NCBI GenBank assembly: GCA_030770545.1
Contig: CM061096.1
Coordinates: 11,079,501 to 11,143,500, forward strand
From: Macropodus opercularis
Taxonomy: Eukaryota; Chordata; Actinopteri; Anabantiformes; Osphronemidae
Direction: 5' to 3'
DNA length: 64,000 nt
Shown here: positions 48,852 to 60,800 of the stretch, one piece after another
Layout of the letters: each line of letters begins with the position of its first letter
How positions within the stretch are numbered: position 1 is the first letter of the stretch
Translations under genes and position numbers: made by a program
Notes under the pieces: generated by a model
What the model saw: the letters and a program-made list of their open reading frames with translations, nothing else
What the model was told of the DNA's origin: nothing
The model's database searches: none

Positions 48852-51800
48852 CTGTGTGGGTCATGGAACGAAATAAGTGAATTGTGATCTTTAGTGAAAT
48901 ATGGAATCAAGCCTTAGTCTTAAGGAATATTTTACAAAAGCACATGTAAAGGTTGCAGTTAGAATCAGTGAAACTAACCCTGGAAAAAACAACCATCACC
49001 AATGAATAAGCCACAAGCAAAACTTGGTTGATCACCCCCTTTACTTTGCATGAGCACATGCCAGTAAAACAGGACAAATTCATGGCTGGGAAAACTGGGC
49101 AGGGGATAAACAGGGGTCCTTGTCTGCACTGGTCTAGACGAGCTCCGATTAGTGGGTTATCCTGGCACCATGCTAAATGCTGACAGTGAGAGATGTTGGG
49201 ATGACCTGACCCGACCCTCGACCTCACCTCTGTAGTCTATCCATCACTATGAGCTGCTGGGTGGCCAGGCCTCCATCTTGAACTATTAACTATACACCTC
49301 GTAATATTAACTTCTATTACCTTATGATTTTGGATTTGAAGACAGAAAACCTGGTAGGGATGAGTCACAATGTTGAAAACTGGGATCTGGGTACAACCGT
49401 GTTAGAGCCACTAGTGCTGTAGTTATATAATTATTCTCAGGCTGGCTAATGACCTGAGCATTAAACCACTGCCAGGCTATTTATCCCAGTATCGATCGTC
49501 ACTGCAGTTAAACATGAACAGTAATGTTTATTTATCTTTTTCAGTTGTTTTACCGCTAACCTCTAGCGTCATCCTCTCCCTGTCAACCAGAGTATATAAG
49601 AAAACCCAGTTGATTTGTTTAATTGTGTGAGGCTTCACACTCCAATTTAATAAAATAGTAGACGTGCGATCGTTAAAATGCTACTCCCAGCAGAGCTGTC
49701 CAACACGAGGACAAAGTCGATAATTTAACTTGCACAGACAGAGAAACTGCATTGAATTCAGCAAACAGTCCTGTGTCTCACCTGAATCGGCCTTTTTGGT
49801 GTATTTTTTACTCTGGCCTCTGATAATGAGGATGAAAACGAGGAGGAGGATGAAGATGAGCCCCACCAGAGCAATCACAACCAGAAACCACCACTCTTCA
49901 TAGAATGGAGAAACCTTTTGGGCTGAAAACAAATAACAGATATTAAAGCCTTGATGAAATACAGCATGTCCTGTCTAAGTAGCATAATTAGAGTGCAGCT
50001 TACCTGATATGGAAGGGGAGGGGATGCTGGGAGACCCATAGCCGTAATCGTTAACCGCGATCACTCGAAAGTCATAGGTGACTCCTTCTCGTAGCATGTC
50101 CAGATTAAGTGTGTAGGATGTCACTTCTTTAGGGATGTCTTTGATAAGAATATCCCACAATCCTTCATCTAGAGTTGACATGAGAAAGATGTAAATGCAC
50201 AACAGCTGAGGAAAGAGGGGAGGCGGCAAAGAAGCAGTTTATGTGTACGGCTCACCAGACGGTCTGGCCTCAATGACGTATCGCGTGATTGGTGCGCGAC
50301 CTTGGTCACCACTTGTCCAGTGCAGGGTGAGTGCCGTGCCGTAACGAGATATGAAGGGTTCTCCAGGAGGCCCTGGGGCTCCTTCGGGAAATGAAATGGA
50401 TAGTTAGGAAAACTGGCATGCTGTCAATGAGATACTAAACATAATATTATTGACATGAAGATACAAAAAACAAACGGTCCCACCTTCACCAGGCCCAGTA
50501 GTGATGTTTGCTTCCACCTCAGGGCCATAAGTTACAGTTTTGGCCCGGATGCGGAAGTTATAGGTGACGCCGTCGGCCAGATCTTTGATCTTCATCCACA
50601 GAGGAGCGCTGCCCTTCACATCTACTGTCACTATCTTACTGACACCTGGAGTGCGAGGAGAGGAGTCTGTACAGGAAACACTAAGACTCTAGATGCTGCT
50701 TTTCTAGAAGCGACAAATAGCCGAGCTCGGTTCACATGAACAGACACACTGAGGCACAGACAGCTTCACAAGAAGAAGGAGTTAGGCCAGACACAGACAC
50801 AACGGAGAGAGGCACATCTTTGCATATTCAACAGAGAAGGATTCTTCCAGATGTCTAGAGAGGAAGAGCAAGCAGGATGTTTTCATAATAGACCAAGCGA
50901 TTCTCTCTCTGCGATGGGACCATTAGCAGAGAGCTGACGGACCACAGCAGCCTCAGATCAGCATTCCACCCCTGCTCACAATTACATGACGACCTGGTTC
51001 AGGCAACGACACTTAGCCAGCTATTAGCCTCATAGTGAGAGAGGAAGCTGTGCAAAGCTTCACCAAAGACCTATGTTATCAGCCATGCCATGTTACTGCA
51101 GGGCCTCCACTCATCTGTAACAGATGAGCGCGGGCACAAGCAAGCGCGCGTTAGAACAGAGACTAGTAACGAGGCTAGGGGTTGTAAATCACAGAGAGAG
51201 CCAGCTGAGGAATGTAAATACATGGCGTTATTAGGCTCCAGGCAAAGCTTCTCACCATCGACTGCAGTGCAGGGCTCGTAAACCAGGCGGTAGCCCTCTA
51301 TGATGCCGTTGGCCTGCTTGGGCTCTCCCCAAGACACGTTGACCGACGTGGTGGTCAGCTCACTGAAGTGGATGAAGCTGGGAGCACTGGGCGCTAAATA
51401 AAGAGGTGACGATATGGGATCAATATAAAACCCTACAAAAAAAGAAGCTTCAAATCTTTCTTTCTTTTCAAATATTTTCTGCAGCAGTTTGTTTCCCCAT
51501 TTCCTTCTAATTCATTTAAAAATCACAATTACGCGCTTTTATGTCTCAAAACAAGTCCCATGGTGTATGAAAATCAAAAAGGCAACTAAAAGCAAACTAA
51601 AAGTAGACACAAGAGTGAACGAAACCACTGTGTGACCTTGAACAAGAGCTGTGAGAATTGTGCCTTCTGACCCAACCCAGACCCAGCTAAGTGTCTGGAT
51701 TTAGCCACAATCCTGCATAAAATTCACAAAAGCTTGTGTTGGCACACTTCCCAGTATCATGTGGTGTAGGGAGTCAAAATTCCAGCCTGTGTGTTTAAGT

Positions 51801-54800
51801 TCTCAGCACTTTGTACCCCTCGCCAATGTCATAGCCTTCGAGGGGGCGGAGAAAAAAAAATTATACTGTAAACCATTTTTGAGCTGAAACCACAGAGGAG
51901 GGACTTTCGCTAGCTGGTAAACACAGACGTCTTTGTGCTGCTGCTACCAGAGCACTAATCTACATGTGTCCCCACACTCTGCATTCGTTGCTCCTCTGCT
52001 GTCACTAGGCTTCCAGCCCTATGGCTGCAGACTCATCACAGGAAACTAAACTCCCTATAGAACATGCTCTTTTCCTTGTGAATAAGAAGAGCGGGTTTTA
52101 CGTTATATGTCTTCATGTTGTAGTGCTGCAGCTTCTGTGCGGCAGCGAAGAAAAAGACATCTCATCATCTACCGTTGTGAATATTTTGTGACTGAAAGGA
52201 GGACTAGCCTTTCTTCTGAAACTCCTTAAAACCACTGTTTGTGTTTGGAAAGACCTCTATATTGTCCCAATCCACATCTGGATTAAGTGTAACTCACCTG
52301 CTTGCTGAGTGCGCCCTCTGGTGGGCAGGGAGCGCGGCCCATCCCCTGCAGCATTAAAGGCCGCAACGCTAATCATATAGGTGGTGTAGCCTGTCAGGTT
52401 TTTGAGCTTCACCCCGAGCTCTGGCAGGAACAGCGTGCGCAGCCGCTCCGTCTCATTCTGCAGCTGAAACTCCCAGAAATAGACCTGTAAACAGAATAAA
52501 AGAGCCCAGGATGCAGAATTCATAGGCTTTTCAATGGAAATACAAGAATAAGAAAGGCCTGATGTAAGGTGTGGTAACAGAGAAAGGAGACACATTATTG
52601 TTACCTTGTAACCCTGTATGTCTCCATTCTGGGCATCCAGGGGAGGAGGCTCCCACACGACATCGAGCTGTGTGGCTGTCGAGGCCTGGATCACCACGTT
52701 TTGTGGAGGGGCTGTTGGCACTAGAATGAGGCAGGGTGTAAATAATAATAGCACTAAATAATGATTATAGGTGGGCCCACTGCCAGGCTGCTGCACAGTG
52801 AGAAAAGAAACATACCCGCCTCTCCAACAAACACTTCCTGTGGTGCGCTGCTAGGACCCTCCCCCACAGCGTTATAAACACTGAGACGGATCTCGTAGCG
52901 TTTGTGTTTACTCAAATCTGCAAGGAGGAAACCAGTAGCAGACATTATAATAGAATAGTTAAGATAAAAGAGTGAAAATAAGGTACACCAGGGAGACACA
53001 CAGTCATAGTGACGCCTGCGGCAAAACAACATCACAAAAAAACGGAAGAAAAACTGATGAAAAGATGAGGTTGTTGTGGGGACATGGGGAAGATGTGTCA
53101 CTGATTAAAAAGAAAGAAAACACACTGAAACGATGACAGGGCAGCTTGAAGAGATTAAAGTCATATACACATCATAAGAATCAGCAGTGGCCCCCTCCGA
53201 GATTACAGCTGAGTGGGAGGATGTTGCAACGTGTAGCTGCTTTGAATTATCATACAGATGGCACATTTTGTCAAAGTAAAATCTAACAGATGACGAGAGA
53301 TGGCAGAGAGGCATAAAGGGAGAAATAATACTCACTGTCTAGTTCGTACTGGGTGAGCGATGATTCACTCAGGTTCCTGACACTGTACGGAGCTGGAGTT
53401 TGGAAGGAAAAAGGCCAAAGGGAAGGGTCGGGGAACAGACGGGTCACAGGTTCAGGAATGGGTTTGTTTAGCAAAACACGCTGCAGGTGTTAATGATAAT
53501 ATTATAAAATATACCAATAAGCTGATGTAGATGTTTGTTGTTCTTTTCTCTCTTCACTGTAACCTCACCCCAGCAGATCCACTGTTGCCTTGTGCCTGGT
53601 TTTCTATATAACTTGCTACGCTTGTATTATTGTATTATATAAAGCCTAAAATGCTGCATATAAAAAGTCCTTGAGATGAATTTTGTCGCAAACTGGCGCA
53701 ACATGAACAAACTGAATTGAATACAAGCTGAAGCAGTTGATGGCTGAGCAGCGAAAAAGTCAACTCACCAGCGAGATCAGCCCAATTGGCAGAGGGGCTG
53801 TTAACAGTGCGAACAGTGAAGCTGCGTAGGCGATCGTAGTGTAACTCCCGATACCTGACCCTGAATCCCAACAATACTCCATTTATGTGATCCTCAGAGG
53901 GAGGCTGCAATGAGTGGGAGGTCTGATCAATGCCAACGCTTAATATAAAACACAACCAAGAGATCAGGTCAGCTTTCCGGTGCATCGTTCACAGAGCACA
54001 GTTTGAGGAGATTCAACAGCCTACCTGCCAGCGGACCAGGACGGATGTGGTGGTGTGAGGCGTGACAGACAGAATAGTTGGGGCTTTGTCTGGGGCTGCG
54101 GAGGATGAGCAAAAACAAAACACAACGAGTTAGCACAGCTGCAGAGAGGGGAGGATAATTCCAACACTACGGTGGGGAGCAGCTTGAAAGCAAACACACG
54201 CTGTGCTGACGCGCATTCGCTGTGAAAACCCACAGTCAAAACGCTGACGTGCAGCCGCGGCCGTACACCGTGTTCCTGAGCAGCTCTGCAGAAAATCAAC
54301 AGATAACAACTCGTGACGTGTTCTCACCATCTTGTAGTGTAGTGATGGCTTCACTCTCCTGACTGTATTCACTGTCTCCAATGTCGTTGGTCGCTTTAAT
54401 GCGGAACTGGTAGGAAGTGAAGGGCTTTAACCTTTAAAGGGGGAAAAGCACACTGTTCCTGTTGCACCGTTCTTATTCCTGACAGCGCAGCGAGAGGCAG
54501 AAATGCAGCGATTTACCTGTCCAGTATGTAGGAGTGCGTCTCGTGGCTGACTGACGCAGAGTGGACCGTCCAGTTGCTGTCTGGCAGCTCCCTGTATTGA
54601 ACTGTGTAGTAACGAACTGGGGACAGGCCGTCGCTGCCTGGTTCCCATGACAACAGCACTCTGCGTGCCTGGACTTCCTCCTGAGGCACTATGGGACGGC
54701 TTGTGGGCTGGGGTCGAGCTAAAGGGCAAAAGCACACGCACACGCGGTCGCTCGCCGACTTAACAGTAAGTGGTGAGTGATTTAATTATTGGATTTAGCT

Positions 54801-57800
54801 GGAACATTTACCTCTCTTTTCTGTTGTGACGACAAAGACCTCAGCGGCCTCGCCCCAGCCCTTACGCGTCTGAGCGGTGAGCCTGAACACATAAACCATC
54901 TCTGGTTTCAGTCCGGTCGCCGTGTACTGTCGTGCACTGGGACTCAGGACGTCTACAGTAGCAGCATTGCTGTTTGAAGAGTTTCTTCTGTATGTGATCT
55001 GATAGGCTAAGAAGACAATCGCTGATCAATAGGAGGCATAGAGACCAAGGAGCTGCACCTCAGAAGACATTTTATTTTTTATAAATGTGCTAATATTACA
55101 AACCCACCGAGTATTATGCCGTTTGGCTGTGCAGGAGGCTGCCAGATGAGCCTGACCGAGGTAGTTCTGACTTCTGGGAAGAGGATGCCAACCGGAGGGC
55201 CCGGCACTATCACACATAGGATCGACACAATGTCACTTTTGGCAACAGTATGTGACACCGATCAGTGGATGCAGGTTTTGGTAATTGGAAACCTGCCAAA
55301 ATAATCTCCTGAGGTAGAGCATACTCTGTATTAGCAAACTGCATCTGAGCTGCAGAACAGACGTGTTTACCATCATCCAGGGTCCTCTCTAGAATGAACG
55401 GCGAGCTGCTCCTTCCGTCGCCAACACGCGTGAAGGCCAGGACCTGGATCTCGTACAGGACGTACTTTCCCAGACCGTTTAGCTGAACGCTGTGGCTGGT
55501 GTTGCCCTCCACCGCCCAGAAGTCAGGGTCTGAGTCTGAGTCCTTCTCTTTATACACCACCTGAAGGACAAAGGGGAATGTTATCCAAGGTTTACTGTTC
55601 AAGTCATGGCAATGTTAGCCATACGGTCTATTCCCTGTTTGGTATGAGTGATACTTATATCTGTCCCATAAACTGTTGACCTTATAGCCCAGGATAAGTC
55701 CGTTGCGGTCGGCCTCTGGGACCTCCCCCCACCGCACCAGGATGCTGCTGGAGGTGGTGGCAAACGCTGATACGTTGGTGGGGCCGCTGGAGGGCACTGC
55801 AGCAGGAGGTGAAGGAAAATGTTTAGAACGCGTCCAGCGTAGCTGTGGGGTTTATGCGAGAACATCTCTCCCTCCTCACCGGACTCCCTGGTTCTTCCGT
55901 GGACCGGCTGGCTCCAAGGGCCAGAGCCAATACCATTGATGGCCTGAACCCTGACCTCATACTCTGTCCACTCCTCCAGGTCCTCAATAGTGAACTCCCT
56001 CTCCAGGCGGTCCATGATGACATGAGACAGAACTCCCCCTTTAGAGCCAGCTTTGGCGTATTGGACCCGATAACCAACCAGATCTGGATTTCCGTTGTAC
56101 TCCCACTCTGGAAGAGGCTGGGATATTTTTTTGCCTTTGTTTGTTTTTATTCACCAATTTCGAGCAACATCAATATAAATGACAGAGTGTATAATAAGCA
56201 CTAAAGCACAAGAGTCACAAGCCACAAGAGTTTGCCCTTTATACTGATTCTACAACAGCTAAAATATTTTGTCAGAAATGATGAGAAGCAATCAAAGGAG
56301 AAAGACTAAACACTCACCACACTTAGCACTGCACTTTGTGTACTGCATGCAAATAATGGCACCGGCCTATTAAGCAATGTGTTCAAAATAACCATTTAAC
56401 TGTAATGTTTGAATAATTGTATCCCACCAGGAAATATAGTAAATAATAATAATTGATCTACATATGCTGTAGAGCGATTGCTTGCCACGCAGCTGACACT
56501 GATCTGCGGGTTTCTCACTTTCTGGCTCAGTGGTAACAACGGACAGATGTAGCAAAGAACACACCGGCCAAACGCTGACGCGGAAAGCAGCAATAACCAA
56601 GGACAGAGTGCATCACGCTTTCCAAAACTCTATCAGCGCTATTATCTATATTCATCACACAGCAGCTCCCGTGATACCAGGGCAGATTTACAAAACACTG
56701 ACATTGAAAGTGTGCTCCACTCAAAAATTGAGGTTTCGAGCGCAACTACACAACCTATTGCTTGTGAGTGAGTTCGTTTGAAAGCAGCTAATCATTTAAT
56801 GTCAAACTTTCTAATATAAGAAAAATTGGATTTTTGTGATATTTATGGGCAACATGAATTGGCCTGAATCAAAACGCTCATGTTAAGAATGTTACATCCA
56901 ATTAATATCCCAAGGACATTTAGCCAATTCATTCTGGTCTAATGATTTTCACACCACATCAGTGATGGACAATGATGTGGACAAAACAAGTAAAAAAATA
57001 AACAAGTAAATAAACAGAGAAATAAGCTGCAATCTTAAAAAGCACTTAAGCACAAAGACGCATTCCTACAGCCGCAGCGGACAGTCTCATCACTCCATGT
57101 CTGAAGATCAACAACATGAACGTCCAGGCATTCGAAACCTTCTGATAAAGCTACAAATCCTCAACTAACTTCATACACACAGGGCGATGTGCGGGGAGCC
57201 GTGACAGCTTACCACCCAGCGAAGCCACAGGCTGGTCTCACTAGCTGTGCGCAGCGTGACATTTGCAGGGGAGATGTCTGGAGGGGCCTGAAGGGTCTGG
57301 ATTTTCCTGGAGGGCTGACTGGGTGGGCTGGTGCCCACAATGTTTACCTGACGCATTCGGAACCTGAGGAAACGGAAACCAGGTAACGGTGGATGAATCA
57401 TCTAAAGGTGGGCGTTGAATCACGGTATGTTGGTGATATGACGTATGATTAGATTAGAAGTTCATAGAAAGGGAATTAGTGGTGGACAACAGGATCTGCT
57501 TGTTGTGTTCAGAATTAAAAGCAAAGTGATCACATCACGAATTTACATAATCAGACACTATACAAGTCACATGTGCAGAGAACAACATGATTTCATGTAA
57601 GTGTCCATTTGTTTGTGTGTGTGTGTGTGTGTGTGTGTTTGCACCTGTAGAAGGTATAAGGGTTCAGATCCAGCACCTCCAGGGATCTGGCATCAGGCTC
57701 ATTACCCACCTGATGAACCATCAACCACTCTTCATTCTCTCCTATTACACCAATCTGAAAAAAACAGAAAGAAAACAAAACAAGAACAGATGAGATGATC

Positions 57801-60800
57801 AGGAATAGACTACTGAAACAAACCAGATGGTTCAATATGTACACTAATATAAGGGCAGCTTAAATACTGTATATATTAAAGGGTGTTCTCTATACTCTAT
57901 ACTATAGAAGGCAACAGAGAAACCAAATTGACAGATGGCTCAAGCGCAGCAACTATCGTTGACACTTTATGTTGCTGGAAGCGATGAGGGCCAAAGTTGG
58001 AAACAGAAACAAAAGGCACTGCGGCAGAGTTCCTCCACACTGAGGGCGGAGCAGCCTGCATCTGCTGCCAAACAACGGCCTGCTTACATTACGCTAATAT
58101 AGAAATGATGCGTCTTACCTGAGCTTCAACCTGCCAGCGGGAAATAGACGTCTTGCCATCATAACCAGGCTTGAACTGCAGATTGACTGAGCGAGGGCCG
58201 ATATTGGAAATAGCCAAATTGGTGGGAGGGCCAGGCAACTCTTTGGAAGACGATAAAGGTGAATCAAATTAAGGTCAAAGCTTGACATTTGAAATAGTCC
58301 ATGTGCTCCTTTGTTCACTGACCAGGTGGGACACCAGAAGAAATGGTGGAAGCAGACGTCTGACCCTGGCCCTTGGAGGTCATGGCTGCTACCTGTATAG
58401 TGTAAGTGGTGAGGGCGGTGAGGCCTGTCACCTTGTACTCCTGAGTCAGGTTGGGCAAATAATGGGTCACCCGAGTATTGGTCCTGTTGAACTCCTCCCA
58501 GGAGATCCGATAGCCTGAAAGTACAGCACGGTGAATGCTAGAGCATAGAGGACACGTTACCGTTACATGGTTATCTAAGCGCTGACCTGTGAGGACGCCG
58601 TTTTTCTCTTGTGGCTCCTTCCAGCTCACTTTTAGTGAGGTGTCCAATATGTCAGTGAAACTAAGGTGTCCCACGGCACCCGGGGCTGTAAACATAATAA
58701 CACAACAGGCAGTAAACGAAGAGAGCAACAACCTGACATGTGATTATCTGCTTATACGTTTCGGTTTCCTAAAAAACACGTACTGTCCTCGTGGGTGCGT
58801 AGCCGCTGAGCTGGGCTGCGGGGCCCGTCTCCTGGGGTCGTGAAACACAACACTGACGTGTAGTACTCAGCGAACTTCTTCAGCCCGGAGATGTAACCCA
58901 CGTGAACGCTGTCCTGAAAGTTGGGACGCACCGTAACCACGGTGACCTCATTGGCACGACCTGGTTCCCACGCCAACAGCTGGAAACAACGTGTTGGGTG
59001 CAGGACTTAAAGCCATGCTGACACAACGACTTGATTAAGGATGCAATTATGCTTCCTGCGCGATCCATCGCTACTGCTTGTGAGGGCTTTTTAATGACAG
59101 ACTGCTCTTCTGCCTCTGACCACTAGAGGGCACTAGTTGACAGAGAGGGGCTGCTCACCTTGTATCCTTGGTTGATTCCATTGATAAACTGGGGGCTTGG
59201 GGCACTCCAGGTAAAGCGCACAGTGGTTGAGTTGACAGGCTCGGCTTGTACATTTCCTGGTGGCACAGTGGGCACTGATCCAGACAAGGGAGGACAAGGG
59301 GAGAAGAGGTGGCGGGAGAAGCAGACAGGTAGAAAGGATAAAGAAAGAGAGCTGAGGGAAATACTTGGAAATGATCAACAAGCCCTTTCAGACCAGTTTC
59401 ATTTAGAGCGTCTGAATCCGACTAAAGCAAGTTTTTATTTTGGCTCATTTAGGGAGGTAAGAAGATGCCAATCAAACCGGGTGCGAGAGTGCTTGCCTCA
59501 GGCAGCTTCCAGGTGAACCCTGCAGCACTTTGTTTGAAGTGAGCAAGCCATTCTGATGTAACACCGGAAAACAGTTGGGGAGACACACATTAATGATGCT
59601 GATTGGCCAGTAATGGTCCTCGTAGCCCCGCGCTGTCCTCAGCTCGCTTTGAAGGTATTTCAATGCACGTCATGATCTGCTCTTGTGTCTTTAATGGAGT
59701 GAGTGACGGAAGCATCCAATTAATGAGAGCTGAGTTAAACAACACCGATGCCTTGTTCACTGTCGTTACCCACTGACAGTGACTTGGATGATGAAATTAT
59801 TATTTATTTCTTGTAATGGAAGTGGGATGGAAAATGGTGAGGTTTGCCATAATTTCAAGGTTTGGAAGTTATGCTATTCAAACACAACGAACTCACATTG
59901 TTTGTTTATCTGTGCGACAGATTCTGATTTGGGCCTAATTATTAATGAGTGAGTGATGAAGCATCACAGAAAGTGCAGAGAAGATTCCAGTGTTTTAAGT
60001 ATAAAATGTGCCTCATACAATCCATCACTTCTGAAGCATTTGAAGTATTTTTGTAATCATGCAGCCAAATTAAAGCGTCAGAAACAGAAGCCATCCTTCT
60101 TCACAAACACAGTACACACACACACACACACACACAACTGCTCAGTGCCTGAAATGAACCAAAAGAAACAATAAATAACAGTAATCTGGATAAAACACAT
60201 AAATAATACTGGACAGTCTGCAAATGTCTTTATATATGATATGAGGATATTTGTATTTGTGGGCGTGGGATGCAGACACACTAAAGTTCAACTGATCAGA
60301 TAGGAAGGCAAAAAATATAAATGAACTTATACAAACAGAGCAACAAAGTAATAAATGACATCAGCATCTACTGAAATATTGGCTGATCCAAGTTCTCTAA
60401 TAACAGCAGACGGAAACACACCCAATTTTCTTATGAGTGCTTCTGAGAATATTTAGTGAGTCTGACACAGAGGATCTCTGTTCGTGGAGTGGATTTAAAG
60501 TGACGGGATTCTGAGATATGTGACTGTGTTAAGCCTTCCAAAGCTTTATATACAACTTAAGGAATTTAAAATCAAACCGGAAGCCAGCACAGCATAGCTA
60601 AACCAGGAGCAACATCCTCCTTTTTTCAGTTGTTAAAGTCTAGCAGCAGTGTTTTAAATTCACTGCAATCTATGAATTTACTTTTTAGGAAAGCTAGAAA
60701 AGACAGCATTTCTTAATCTTCCTCTAATAAAAACACGGATTAACCTCTCATCAAGCTGATGCTTTAGCTGCAGCCTACTTTGGTTATATTTACAGATAAA

